DNA of 64,000 nt from Chromatiales bacterium (GTDB lineage: Bacteria > Pseudomonadota > Gammaproteobacteria > Steroidobacterales > GCA-2729495). This document shows, piece by piece, positions 34,508-42,991 of the stretch. The notes under the pieces were generated by a model. That model saw only the letters and a list, made by a program, of their open reading frames with translations, searched no databases and was not told the origin of the DNA. Position numbers and translations under genes: made by a program. The stretch lies in the NCBI GenBank assembly GCA_024234935.1, contig JACKNI010000002.1, forward strand, positions 124,001-188,000. Direction: 5' to 3'. Every line of letters starts with the position of its first letter. Position 1 is the first letter of the stretch.

Positions 34508-35713
34508 TCAGCGCCTGGCGAGCGCCGCAACCGGATCGAGACGCGCCGCACGCCGGGCCGGCAGGATACCGAACAGCATGCCGCAGCCCATGGACAGCAG
34601 CACGGCGCCAAGCACGGCCCATACCGGTGGCCGGAATGTGAAGTCGGGATAGAGGTTGCCGAGCAGCCAGACGCCGGCAAAGCCGACCAGCACACCGGCC
34701 AGGGCGCCGAGCAGCGCGAGATACAGCGCCTCGGTGAGAAACAGCGCGAGCACCTGGCTGCGGCGTGCGCCCAGTGCCTTGAGCAGGCCGATCTCCTCCG
34801 TACGCTGACTGACCGCAACCAGCATGACATTCATGATCAGCACGCCCGCAACGAGCAGGCTGATGGCAGCGATGCCGGCGAGCGCGAGGGTCAGCGCGCC
34901 GAGTATGCCGTCAAAGGTTTGCAACACCGCATCCTGCGTGATCACGGTTACATCTTCCTCACCGTGATGTCGCTGTTTGAAAGTGGCGAGAACGAAGCGC
35001 TTTGCAGCCGGCATGACATCCCGGCCGCGCGCCTGTATCAGCACCCGGAACAGTCCGGCGGAATTGAACAGGCTCTGGGCCATCGCCACCGGAATCATCA
35101 CCACCGTATCGACATCGACCATCACCGAGATGCCCTGCCGGGCGAGCACACCGGCAACACGACAGCGACGGTCGCCGACCCGCAGCCAGCGGCCGACTGG
35201 CGGCTCACCACGGAACAGTTCACTCCCGATGGTGCTCCCGACCACGCAGACCGGCGACTCCCGGTCCATGTCGACGTCCGGCAGAAACTCGCCGCTGGCC
35301 ATGGTCCAGTGACGAATGGTTGCGTAACTGGCCGTCGTGCCCATGATCGTGACGTCCCGCTCGAGCGAGCCGACCGAGACCGAACTTTCGCCGACCACCA
35401 GCGGCGCGATGGTCGCGATCGCAGAGCTGCGCAGCAAGGCGCGCGCATCATCGAGCGTGATGTCGCGCGGCGTGGCGCCCGACATCATGCCCGCACCGCC
35501 GCTGGTTTCGGTGCGCCCCGGCATGACCACCAGCAGATCCGTACCGAGTGACTGGAACTCGTCGGCAATGTACAGGCGTGCAGCCTCACCCAATGCCGTC
35601 AGGACCAGCACGGCTGCGACACCGATAGCCGTGGCCAGCAGCAGCATCGCCGTACGCAACGGAGCGCGCGCCAGCGCACCAAAGGCCACGCGGTGACGGT
35701 CGGCCAGCTTCAT
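34508..35713 (-). CDS. ABC transporter permease (MacB/FtsX family), second subunit
   Basis: A 401-residue protein with the same topology as its neighbour: N-terminal helix (MLLLATAIGVAAVLVLTAL), large periplasmic domain (FQSLGTDLLVVMPGRTET), then three helices with ALAGIAAISLLVAGVLIMNV and the TEEIGLLKALGARRSQVLAL loop. The two permeases are clearly divergent relatives and probably form a heterodimer, unlike the MacB homodimer with fused ATPase. Its start overlaps the ATPase stop by 4 bp (complement ATGA at 35710-35713), showing translational coupling. Confidence 0.93.
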   Translation of the reverse strand: MKLADRHRVAFGALARAPLRTAMLLLATAIGVAAVLVLTALGEAARLYIADEFQSLGTDLLVVMPGRTETSGGAGMMSGATPRDITLDDARALLRSSAIATIAPLVVGESSVSVGSLERDVTIMGTTASYATIRHWTMASGEFLPDVDMDRESPVCVVGSTIGSELFRGEPPVGRWLRVGDRRCRVAGVLARQGISVMVDVDTVVMIPVAMAQSLFNSAGLFRVLIQARGRDVMPAAKRFVLATFKQRHHGEEDVTVITQDAVLQTFDGILGALTLALAGIAAISLLVAGVLIMNVMLVAVSQRTEEIGLLKALGARRSQVLALFLTEALYLALLGALAGVLVGFAGVWLLGNLYPDFTFRPPVWAVLGAVLLSMGCGMLFGILPARRAARLDPVAALARR

Positions 35714-36453
35714 CCGCTGACGTCCTGCACAACCTTGCCGTCACGCATCAGCAGTCGACGGTGTGCCCGGCTGCCGATCGCCTGATCGTGCGTGACCACC
35801 ACCAGCGTCAGGCCCTCGTCATGCAGGGCTTCGACGATCTTCACGACTTCGCCGCCGGAGACGCTGTCCAGATTGCCGGTGGGTTCATCCGCCAGCAGGA
35901 TTTTTGGCTGCATCACCACCGCACGGGCTATCGCAACCCGCTGTCGCTCGCCACCGGAAAGCTGGTTCGAGCGATGGTCGACGCGCGCCTCGAGCCCCAT
36001 GCGCCGCAACACCTCCATAGCGCGGGCGCGGCGTTCGGCCTGCGGCACGCCGGCCAGCATCAACGGCAGCTCCACATTCTCCACGGCGGTCATGCGGTGA
36101 ATCAGATGGAAGAACTGGAACACGAAGCCGATCTCACGCTGCCGGGTATCGGCCAGCCGATCATCGTTCATCGTCGAGGTCTGCTCGCCAGCCAGCCAGT
36201 ATTCACCCGAGGTCGGCCTGTCGAGCAGACCGAGGATATTCAGCAGGGTGGACTTGCCGGAACCCGAAGGCCCCATCAGAGAGATGTACTCGCCCGCACC
36301 GATGCCGAGATCCACGCCGTCGAGCGCACGCACGAACTGGTCGCCGACAGCAAAGATCCGGGTCAGCTGCTCCAGACGCAGAATCGCGGCCGCGTCCGGC
36401 GTCGGACTACTCCTGGACTGCGGCGACACCGTCGGCCACACCTTCACGATCAA
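35710..36453 (-). CDS. ABC transporter ATP-binding protein (MacB/LolD-like)
   Basis: A 247-residue cytoplasmic ATPase. In order: Walker A GPSGSGKST, Q-loop GFVFQFFHL, signature LSGGERQRVAIARA, Walker B ILLADEPTGNLD and the H-loop VVVTHDQ. The sequence AGEYISLMGPSGSGKSTLLN with LLDRPTSGEYWLAG is typical of the MacB/LolD/FtsE cluster. The ATG at 36453 overlaps the end of the upstream adaptor gene by 47 bp; the GTG at 36429 would give a family-typical N-terminus with less overlap, so the start is uncertain. It energises the two permeases encoded downstream. Confidence 0.94.
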   Translation of the reverse strand: MIVKVWPTVSPQSRSSPTPDAAAILRLEQLTRIFAVGDQFVRALDGVDLGIGAGEYISLMGPSGSGKSTLLNILGLLDRPTSGEYWLAGEQTSTMNDDRLADTRQREIGFVFQFFHLIHRMTAVENVELPLMLAGVPQAERRARAMEVLRRMGLEARVDHRSNQLSGGERQRVAIARAVVMQPKILLADEPTGNLDSVSGGEVVKIVEALHDEGLTLVVVTHDQAIGSRAHRRLLMRDGKVVQDVSG

Positions 36454-37549
36454 TCGATGTCACCACCTGATCGCCGGCCTTGAGGCCGGACTTTATCTCG
36501 GTGTACTCCCAGTTCGATACGCCGCGCTCTACCTCGCGGGAATGCAGGATACCGGTGACGGGATCAAGGACCAGCACGCGCTTGCCCTCGAGCAAGGCCT
36601 GCGTCGGAATCCGCAGCACCTTCTCGCGCTTCTCGATGATGATCTCGACATCAGCGCTGTAACCGGGCAGCAAACTGTATTTCTCCGGATCCTCGATCTC
36701 GGCTTCCACGCCGACGGTGCGCGCCTGTTTCTCGGCTTCCAGCACGTATGGCGCCACGCGACGAACAAAGCCCGGGAAACGCTGGTTCGGGAAGGCATCC
36801 AGCGTGATCAGGGCGCGCTGACCGGCGCGGACTGCCGGAGCATCGACCTCATCGATGGGCGCGGAGATATAGAGGCAGCTGCCATCAACGAGATCCACGG
36901 TCGGCGGTGTAGGAATGCCGACCGGCGATGGCGTCACGAATTCGCCGACTTCGCCATTGATCTCTGCAACCACACCGGCAAATGGGGCACGCAGGAACGT
37001 GCGCTCGAGACTGGCTCGGGACACGTCGACGCGCGCCTGGCTGACTTTTTCCTGGTCGACCGCTGCATTACAGGCGGCGGCACGCGCATCTGCTTCACCG
37101 ATCGCTTTTTCGAGGTCGCCTTCGGAGACCAGCCCCTGGGGACGCAGCTGCCTGATACGGGCCGCATTCTTCCTCGCCACCTCAGCCGTGACACAGGCTT
37201 CCTGCGCCAGGCTCCGGGTTGCCACCGCGTCGCGCTCCGCCTGCAGAACCTGGGCACGCAGGTCCTGGTTCCAGAGTTCCACCAGTACGTCATTCGCCTT
37301 GACGCGATCGCCCTCCTTGAAGGGCAGACGGGCGATCTGCCCGCCCATCGGCGGCGCAAGGCGCGCGCGCTGGCATGCCTCGACGGTGCCGGCGCGGGTA
37401 TTGGAGACGGTGGCGAGCACGGAACCGCTTTCAACCGTTGCGACCGTAACGGGTACCGGCTTCGGGCGACCGAGATACCAGACCAGCAGTGCAACAGCTG
37501 CCAGCAGGAACAACACGATCAGGATCTGTCGCAGACGACGACTGCTCAC
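36407..37549 (-). CDS. HlyD/MacA-type periplasmic adaptor protein
   Basis: A 380-residue membrane fusion protein. A single N-terminal helix (LRQILIVLFLLAAVALLVWY) anchors it. The lipoyl domain halves are TVSNTRAGTVEACQRARLAP and LERTFLRAPFAGVVAEINGE, separated by a coiled-coil hairpin (residues ~85-175, LQAERDAVATRSLAQEAC). Beta-barrel and membrane-proximal domains follow. It links the inner-membrane ABC unit to an outer-membrane channel, which is not encoded here. I chose GTG 37549, preceded by GAGGAG; a reading up to 37765 would overlap the HD-GYP gene by ~145 bp and begins with non-family sequence. First gene of the adaptor-ATPase-permease-permease operon. Confidence 0.9.
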   Translation of the reverse strand: MSSRRLRQILIVLFLLAAVALLVWYLGRPKPVPVTVATVESGSVLATVSNTRAGTVEACQRARLAPPMGGQIARLPFKEGDRVKANDVLVELWNQDLRAQVLQAERDAVATRSLAQEACVTAEVARKNAARIRQLRPQGLVSEGDLEKAIGEADARAAACNAAVDQEKVSQARVDVSRASLERTFLRAPFAGVVAEINGEVGEFVTPSPVGIPTPPTVDLVDGSCLYISAPIDEVDAPAVRAGQRALITLDAFPNQRFPGFVRRVAPYVLEAEKQARTVGVEAEIEDPEKYSLLPGYSADVEIIIEKREKVLRIPTQALLEGKRVLVLDPVTGILHSREVERGVSNWEYTEIKSGLKAGDQVVTSIDREGVADGVAAVQE

Positions 37550-37619
37550 GCGGCTTTCGCTCCTCGATACCGGCACCAGGACCGGCCGATTATACGGGGA
37601 GCGCAGCGGGCACCAGCGA

Positions 37620-38981
37620 TCAGCGGAAAAAGTCTTTGGGATCCAGCCCGAAAGCGCCGGGATCAAGGCCGCGGACGATCCAGCGCGAATCACTTTCACC
37701 GCTTGTTCGGCGCGAACTGCGGAGATCGAGCGGCTTCGGTGCAGCCAGCGGGGTCTTGTCGGCATTGCTGAGCAGCCTCAGCATCGGACGCAGTCGCTGC
37801 ACCCGGTTTTGTGCGGTCACGACTGCAATCTCGCCGGTATTCAGCTCGACCAGCGATCCGGTCGGGAACATGCCGACAGCCTGCACGAACTGCTCGACGA
37901 GTTCTTTCTGGAACAGGGTGCCGGACAGACTGTTGAGTTCCCTCACCGCATCGTATGCGGACCGCGCCGGCGCATAGGGACGCTTGGTCGTCATTGCGTC
38001 GAAACAGTCGACCAGGCCGGCAATGCGGCCGAAAACCGGTATATCAGCACCAGACAGACCTCCGGGATAGCCGGAACCGTCGTTCCGCTCATGATGGTGC
38101 TGCAGCATTGCGATGACGTCAGCGTTCAGGCCAGGTGTTGTACGCACCATCTCCAGCCCCAGGGCCACATGCTTGCGGATGATTTTCTGCTCGGTTTCTT
38201 CGAGCGGGCCTTGCTTGAGAATGATGCTCTGGGGAAGCCGCGCATTGCCCATATCGAGCAGCAGGCCGCCGAGCGCGAGCGTTTCGATCGCACTGCGCTC
38301 AAAACCCAGATGCCGGCCGAGGATCGCCGCCCACACGGCGCTGCCTGTTTGCCGGAGCGGGCTGTTCAGGTCACGTTTGCGCAGACATACCAGCCAGGCC
38401 ATTGCATCCTGATTGCGCAGGATGCTGTCGACCAGCGGCCTGATGGCCTGTTGCAGGCGCCCGGCATCGATCTTCTTGACCTGCGGAAACTGCTCGAGCA
38501 TCTCGCTGAGTACACGCGTTGCATTGTCGTAGGCTTCTGCCGCTCTCGGCGCCTCCAGATGTGTCGGCACCGCGTTTCTGTAGTGTGGCGTGGGCAGCAA
38601 TCTGGTCAGCACGCCATTCCGGTCGAGCCGGGCCAGCGAATCGACGAGTCGCCGCGCCAGTCCTGCCGGCGGCGCATGCGCCCGGCGCGTCGCCGGAGCC
38701 GCCAGCACACTGGCGTAATGTTCTTCCTTGCGCCGCGCGCCGAGCACTATTTCTTCAGGCAATGAGCCCTGGCTGGCGTCTACATAAACGTGCTTGCAGA
38801 ACTGGCGGAGCAGCTGCAGCTCCTTCGCCTCGCGGATCTCGAAGCCCTTGAAAAGGAACGGCGTCTCCAGCCAGGGGCGGTCGAGCTGGGCCACGTACAT
38901 GCCGCACTGGAGGTTGGCAGTGTCGATCTTGAGTCGCTTGGGCTGCACAAATGATTCCGGCGTCCGGCGACATGCCGGCAT
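37620..38981 (-). CDS. DUF3391/HD-GYP protein with degenerate metal-site motifs (second copy)
   Basis: A 453-residue protein, architecture as in the protein at 27558. DUF3391 at the N-terminus reads LKIDTANLQCGMYVAQLDRP; the HD-GYP domain retains HHHERNDGSGYPGG and LVDCFDAMTTKRPY. The HD core reads LLLDMGNARLP: the His is Leu242 and the Lys that normally follows Gly is Asn. The early 'HS' segment reads RQTGSAV. Loss of these ligands argues against c-di-GMP hydrolysis. The ATG at 38981 lies inside a perfect inverted repeat; the GTG at 38948 (start MQPKRLKID) may be the true start. It lies downstream of msrA and upstream of the adaptor gene on the same strand. Confidence 0.83.
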   Translation of the reverse strand: MPACRRTPESFVQPKRLKIDTANLQCGMYVAQLDRPWLETPFLFKGFEIREAKELQLLRQFCKHVYVDASQGSLPEEIVLGARRKEEHYASVLAAPATRRAHAPPAGLARRLVDSLARLDRNGVLTRLLPTPHYRNAVPTHLEAPRAAEAYDNATRVLSEMLEQFPQVKKIDAGRLQQAIRPLVDSILRNQDAMAWLVCLRKRDLNSPLRQTGSAVWAAILGRHLGFERSAIETLALGGLLLDMGNARLPQSIILKQGPLEETEQKIIRKHVALGLEMVRTTPGLNADVIAMLQHHHERNDGSGYPGGLSGADIPVFGRIAGLVDCFDAMTTKRPYAPARSAYDAVRELNSLSGTLFQKELVEQFVQAVGMFPTGSLVELNTGEIAVVTAQNRVQRLRPMLRLLSNADKTPLAAPKPLDLRSSRRTSGESDSRWIVRGLDPGAFGLDPKDFFR

Positions 38982-38995
38982 CTATATCCGGCATG
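38971..38995. promoter_or_regulatory. Inverted repeat at the start of the second HD-GYP gene
   Basis: CATGCCGG (38971-38978) and CCGGCATG (38988-38995) form a perfect 8-bp inverted repeat with a 9-nt spacer. The spacer contains a minus-strand -10-like TATAGA (complement of 38981-38986). The repeat overlaps the ATG candidate at 38981. If it is an operator or promoter, translation should start at GTG 38948. No convincing -35 is present. Confidence 0.35.
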
Positions 38996-39054
38996 GTATG
39001 CAGTGCACCGCGGCGCCGCATGGAAACGGTCACACTTTTGGTGCCCGTTTCTGG

Positions 39055-39621
39055 TCAGTCAGTGCATTTGATCCCGGTACCGCCAAGTCCGCAGTAACCG
39101 CCGGGGTTTTTGGCCAGGTATTGCTGATGATAGTCCTCCGCATACCAGAACTCACCGGCTGCCTCGATTTCGGTGGTTACCGGGCCGAAGCCGCCGGCAG
39201 CCAGACGCTCGCCGAATCGCTGGGCCGAGTGCCGGGCGGCCTCGCGCTGCTCGTCGTCATACCAGTAAATTCCGGAGCGGTACTGCGTTCCCACGTCGTT
39301 ACCCTGGCGCATGCCCTGGGTCGGATCGTGTGATTCCCAGAAAACCGTCAGCAGTTGCGGGTAGGTGATCAGCGCCGGGTCATAGACCACGCGCACGACC
39401 TCACTGTGTCCGGTGCGCCCGGAACACACCTGCTTGTAGTCGGGATCCGGTGTCGAGCCAGCCGAATAGCCGACAGCCGTGGTCCACACCCCCGGCAACT
39501 GCCAGAAGCGGCGCTCGGCGCCCCAGAAGCAGCCCATCCCGAACATCGCCAGCCTGAGGTGATCGGGGAACGGCGGCCGCAGCGGGTTGCCGTTGACGAA
39601 ATGCCTGTTGTCGGACTGCAT
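39055..39621 (-). CDS. msrA: Peptide-methionine (S)-S-oxide reductase
   Basis: A 188-residue enzyme reducing S-epimer methionine sulfoxide in proteins with thioredoxin. The active-site motif GCFWGAE (within MFGMGCFWGAERRFW) supplies the catalytic Cys, and later cysteines near the C-terminus (GGYCGLGGTGIKC) can act as resolving residues. The other family landmarks, VGYSAGSTPDPDYKQV, SGRTGHSEVV and YWYDDEQREAA, are intact. I chose ATG 39621, preceded by AGGGTG; a reading to 39765 has unrelated sequence in front. No signal peptide, so cytoplasmic. It is divergent from the TPR gene and close to msrPQ, making this a methionine-repair neighbourhood. Confidence 0.96.
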   Translation of the reverse strand: MQSDNRHFVNGNPLRPPFPDHLRLAMFGMGCFWGAERRFWQLPGVWTTAVGYSAGSTPDPDYKQVCSGRTGHSEVVRVVYDPALITYPQLLTVFWESHDPTQGMRQGNDVGTQYRSGIYWYDDEQREAARHSAQRFGERLAAGGFGPVTTEIEAAGEFWYAEDYHQQYLAKNPGGYCGLGGTGIKCTD

Positions 39622-39675
39622 ACCGGCACACCCTACCCGATATGCACGGCCGGCGGGAATTGGTAATTTGCCGCC

Positions 39676-41136
39676 ATGTACCAGTCCTGTCGGCTTCCCG
39701 TGACGCAGAGCATGGTCGGCCTCATCGTCGCCATGAGCTGCGCGGGTGCGGGTCTTTGGAGCCATGCGGCATATGCCGGGGAAACCGGCACCATCCCGTC
39801 AGCACCGGTGTCGGCAACAGCTGCGGAACGGCGCTCTGCTGCTTACCAGAGAATGCTGCGCCTGCTGGACGAAGACCGGCCAGCCGATGCCGTACCGGCA
39901 GCCTTCGAAGTCGTGGAGCTGACCCGCGAACTGGAAGGCGACGACAATGCAGCACTGCTGACTCCGCTGACCAATCTTGCCACCGCGCAGTTGCGCGCCG
40001 GCGACCTGCTGGCTGCCGGGAACAATTACAGCGCAGCTGTCACGCTGGTGGAAAAGCACGAAGGCATCGTCTCGCCACAACTGGTCACGCCGCTGATGGG
40101 GCTCGGCCGGACCTACATGCAGGCAGGACAGTTCGTTCAGGCCACGGAGAGCTTTGAGCGAGCACTGCATGTCAATCATGTCAACCAGGGCTTCTACAAT
40201 CTCGATCAGCTGCCGGTCCATGATGCCCTCACGGAAAGCTACCTCGGCCAGAAGGATTTCGAAAAGGCGAATTTCCACCAGGAATCGCAGCTGCAGATCA
40301 TGGCGCACCGGCTGGGCAAGGAGAGTCCGGAACTGCTGCCGGCCTTGTCCAGGCTGGGCGACTGGTACGAGCAGACGGGCCAGGTGTTGTCGGCACGGCT
40401 GGTGCGCCAGGACATGGTGCGGCGGATCGCTGCCACCGGGGGCGAGAATGACCCGGCGATGGTTGAGCCGCTGATCGCCATCGCCAGCAGTTACCGGCAG
40501 CAGGCCCTGCAGTCGCCGGTGGCAGACCCGATGCAGGAACCGGAAACCCTGTTTCCGATGAGCAGCGTGGTACTGCGCAAGGCGCTGAACATCGTCGATC
40601 AGCAACCCGAACCAGACCCCGTGCAACGGGCCCGTGTACTGGTCGAGTTCGGGGATCTGTACCGGATCTGGGGGAAGCGCAACTCGTCCGGCGAAGCCTA
40701 TGACGAGGCCTGGCAGACGCTGTCCGGCGACGAGAAATATGCCGTGCAGCGCGACGGGTTTTTCGCCCGGCCGATGCGGCTGTTCTGGAACCCGCCGCCG
40801 CGGATATACCCCGCGTCTGCGCGCAACCTGCCCCCCGGCAGCAAGCTTGAGTCAGGCTACGTGGTCGTCAGGTACTCGGTCGATGCGATGGGTCGGGTGA
40901 GCTCGGCAGAGGTAATGGAATCAGACCCGGCCGGACTGATCGACCAAAGCGTTCTCAATGCGGTGCGCCGTTCGCTCTACCGGCCGCGCTATGTGGACGG
41001 GGCAGCGGCACCTGCCGAGGGGCTCAGTCTGCGTCACGAATTCTCCTACCGGATCGAGCCCGAAGCCGCTCCGCCACCCGATGTACCCGATAGCGGCAGG
41101 CCCCTCAGCCAGCCCGACTCCGACAGCCGCAACTGA
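39676..41136 (+). CDS. Exported TPR protein with C-terminal TonB-like domain
   Basis: A 486-residue protein. The N-terminus is a signal sequence (SMVGLIVAMSCAGAGLWSHA, then AYA). Residues ~50-250 hold tetratricopeptide-type helical repeats (LTPLTNLATAQLRAGDLLAA, VTPLMGLGRTYMQAGQFVQA, LLPALSRLGDWYEQTGQVLS). The C-terminal ~90 residues (RNLPPGSKLESGYVVVRYSV, then DAMGRVSSAEVMESDPAG, VLNAVRRSLYRPRY) are a TonB_C domain. Classic TonB has a transmembrane anchor and a Pro-rich linker; both are absent here. Such proteins probably act as periplasmic scaffolds rather than energy transducers. No TonB-dependent receptor, ExbB or ExbD is nearby. Confidence 0.85.
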   Translation: MYQSCRLPVTQSMVGLIVAMSCAGAGLWSHAAYAGETGTIPSAPVSATAAERRSAAYQRMLRLLDEDRPADAVPAAFEVVELTRELEGDDNAALLTPLTNLATAQLRAGDLLAAGNNYSAAVTLVEKHEGIVSPQLVTPLMGLGRTYMQAGQFVQATESFERALHVNHVNQGFYNLDQLPVHDALTESYLGQKDFEKANFHQESQLQIMAHRLGKESPELLPALSRLGDWYEQTGQVLSARLVRQDMVRRIAATGGENDPAMVEPLIAIASSYRQQALQSPVADPMQEPETLFPMSSVVLRKALNIVDQQPEPDPVQRARVLVEFGDLYRIWGKRNSSGEAYDEAWQTLSGDEKYAVQRDGFFARPMRLFWNPPPRIYPASARNLPPGSKLESGYVVVRYSVDAMGRVSSAEVMESDPAGLIDQSVLNAVRRSLYRPRYVDGAAAPAEGLSLRHEFSYRIEPEAAPPPDVPDSGRPLSQPDSDSRN

Positions 41137-41191
41137 CCCGGCCGCGTATTCGGCAATGCCTGTGGAACGGACTCCCGCAACTGCGCTTAGA

Positions 41192-42007
41192 ATGCATCCG
41201 ATGTTGTACCTTCAATCCGACGGCGGCCTGTTCCGCGGGCGCCAGATTCCTGCACGCTGCCTGTGCATGATCGTGCTCCTGACGGGGCTCAGCCTCATCT
41301 GGGCCGCCGGTCAGGCTGCAGCGCCTGACCACAGTGCATTCGACGGGGTACTGCTGCGCAATGTGCAACAGGGCTTTGTCGACTACGCGGGTATCAATGC
41401 CGATCCGGCCTTTGCACGCTTTCTGACCAGTCTTGACGACACCCGCGCCGAAGATCTGGAAGACGGTCATGCCCGCCGCGCCTTCTTCATCAATGCCTAC
41501 AATGCCTTTGCGATTCGCGGCATCCTCGATGGCTACGCGCCCTCTTCCTGGCTCGCCCGTTACACCTACTTCAAACGCCGGAAATACGCCTTGATGGGTC
41601 GGCCGGTCAGCCTCCAGGATCTTGAAACCGGGCAACTGATTCCGGAAGGCGACCCGCGCATCCACTTCGCCATCGTCTGCGCCTCGATCTCCTGTCCACG
41701 ACTCGCCAGCCGGGCCTATGTTCCGGAAAAACTCGAGGAACAACTGGACGTTGCGGCACGTGCATTCATCAACGACAGCACCCGCAATCGCTACGATGTG
41801 CAGCGAAAGATCGCTTTTGTCTCGAGGATCTTCGACTGGTACGGAGAAGATTTCAGCAGGGCGGCAGGCTCGGTACAGAAGTACCTCTCGGCTTATGCCA
41901 GCGACCCGGCAACTGCTGCGCTGCTCGCCACTGACGGCTTTGAACTGCGCTTCATCCCCTGGGACTGGGAACTGAATGGCACCTGGCGACGTCAAACAGG
42001 GCCATGA
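41192..42007 (+). CDS. DUF547 domain-containing exported protein
   Basis: A 271-residue protein. A hydrophobic signal lies at residues ~24-46 (CLCMIVLLTGLSLIWAAGQA). The DUF547 domain covers most of the rest: RRAFFINAYNAFAIRGILD, RYTYFKRRKYALMGRPVSLQ, then FAIVCASISCPRLASRAYVP, followed by FVSRIFDWYGEDF. The Cys-containing CASISCP segment and the NAYNA motif are the family's conserved core, possibly an active site related to transglutaminase-like folds. ATG 41192 is the likely start, but ATG 41201 or the ATG before IVLLTG are possible. It ends 12 bp before msrP, so they are probably co-transcribed. Confidence 0.85.
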   Translation: MHPMLYLQSDGGLFRGRQIPARCLCMIVLLTGLSLIWAAGQAAAPDHSAFDGVLLRNVQQGFVDYAGINADPAFARFLTSLDDTRAEDLEDGHARRAFFINAYNAFAIRGILDGYAPSSWLARYTYFKRRKYALMGRPVSLQDLETGQLIPEGDPRIHFAIVCASISCPRLASRAYVPEKLEEQLDVAARAFINDSTRNRYDVQRKIAFVSRIFDWYGEDFSRAAGSVQKYLSAYASDPATAALLATDGFELRFIPWDWELNGTWRRQTGP

Positions 42008-42019
42008 CGAGGACCCCGC

Positions 42020-42988
42020 ATGCTGATCCGCAAACCCCCTGACATCAATTCATCTGAAATCACGCCGGCGCAGCACTACTTCAATCGTCGCGAACTGCTC
42101 CGCTCGGCCGGCTTCATCGGGGCCGGCGCGCTGCTGGCCGGAACCGCTGCGGCCAGCGAGATCCCGGCAGGCTTCCGGCGGCTGACCGGCGTCCAGCGCT
42201 GGCCAGGCAGCCTGAAAGACACACCAAACACCTTCGACGAGATCACCAGCTACAACAATTTCTACGAATTCGGTACGGACAAGGGCGATCCTGCAGAAAA
42301 CTCGGGCCGCTTCAAGCCAAAGCCCTGGAAAGTGCGGATCGACGGCGAAACCGAAGCCCCGGGCACGTACGACTTCGACACCATCGTCAAGGCACAGGCG
42401 CTGGAGGAACGGATCTATCGCATGCGCTGCGTGGAAGCCTGGTCGATGGTCGTGCCGTGGGTCGGTATTCCACTGGCCTCGGTTCTGAAGCGCTACAAAC
42501 CGACCTCAAAAGCAAAATTCGTGGCCTTCGAAACGGTCGTCCGGCCAGAAGAGATGCCCGGGCAACGAAGCCGCGTGCTCGACTGGCCCTACGTCGAGGG
42601 GCTCACAATCGCGGAAGCCATGCATCCCCTGACCCTGCTCGTGGTGGGCGTCTACGGCGTCGAACTGCCGGCGCAGAACGGTGCGCCGCTGCGCCTCATC
42701 GTGCCGTGGAAATACGGCTTCAAGGGCATCAAGTCCATCGTCCGGATCAGCTTTACCGAGAAGCGTCCGCCCACCACCTGGTCGCTCGCGGGGCCATCTG
42801 AATACGGCTTTTACGCCAATGTGAACCCGAAGGTCGATCATCCGCGCTGGAGCCAGGCGACCGAGCGGCGCGTGTCCTCGGGTCTCGGCAGCCTGTTTGC
42901 TGCCCGCCAGGAGACGCTGATGTTCAATGGCTATGCGGAGCAGGTAGCTTCGCTCTACACAGGCCTCGATCTGGTCAAGAATTTCTGA
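42020..42988 (+). CDS. msrP: Protein-methionine-sulfoxide reductase catalytic subunit MsrP
   Basis: A 322-residue periplasmic molybdoenzyme (formerly YedY) that repairs methionine sulfoxide in envelope proteins. The twin-arginine signal is clear (NRRELLRSAGFIGAGALL, residues ~27-45). The molybdopterin ligand Cys lies in MRCVEAWSMVVPWVGIP, and the family stretches TFDEITSYNNFYEFGTDKG, VYGVELPAQNGAPLRLI and PWKYGFKGIKSIV are intact. Electrons come from MsrQ, whose gene follows after 3 bp. Export is by the Tat pathway with cofactor already inserted. Together with msrA nearby it gives cytoplasmic and periplasmic repair. Confidence 0.97.
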   Translation: MLIRKPPDINSSEITPAQHYFNRRELLRSAGFIGAGALLAGTAAASEIPAGFRRLTGVQRWPGSLKDTPNTFDEITSYNNFYEFGTDKGDPAENSGRFKPKPWKVRIDGETEAPGTYDFDTIVKAQALEERIYRMRCVEAWSMVVPWVGIPLASVLKRYKPTSKAKFVAFETVVRPEEMPGQRSRVLDWPYVEGLTIAEAMHPLTLLVVGVYGVELPAQNGAPLRLIVPWKYGFKGIKSIVRISFTEKRPPTTWSLAGPSEYGFYANVNPKVDHPRWSQATERRVSSGLGSLFAARQETLMFNGYAEQVASLYTGLDLVKNF

Positions 42989-42991
42989 GCG

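Noticed and set aside
39023..39051. Hairpin GAAACGG/CCGTTTC between msrA and the HD-GYP gene as a terminator
   Set aside because: Imperfect interior and no T tract on either strand.
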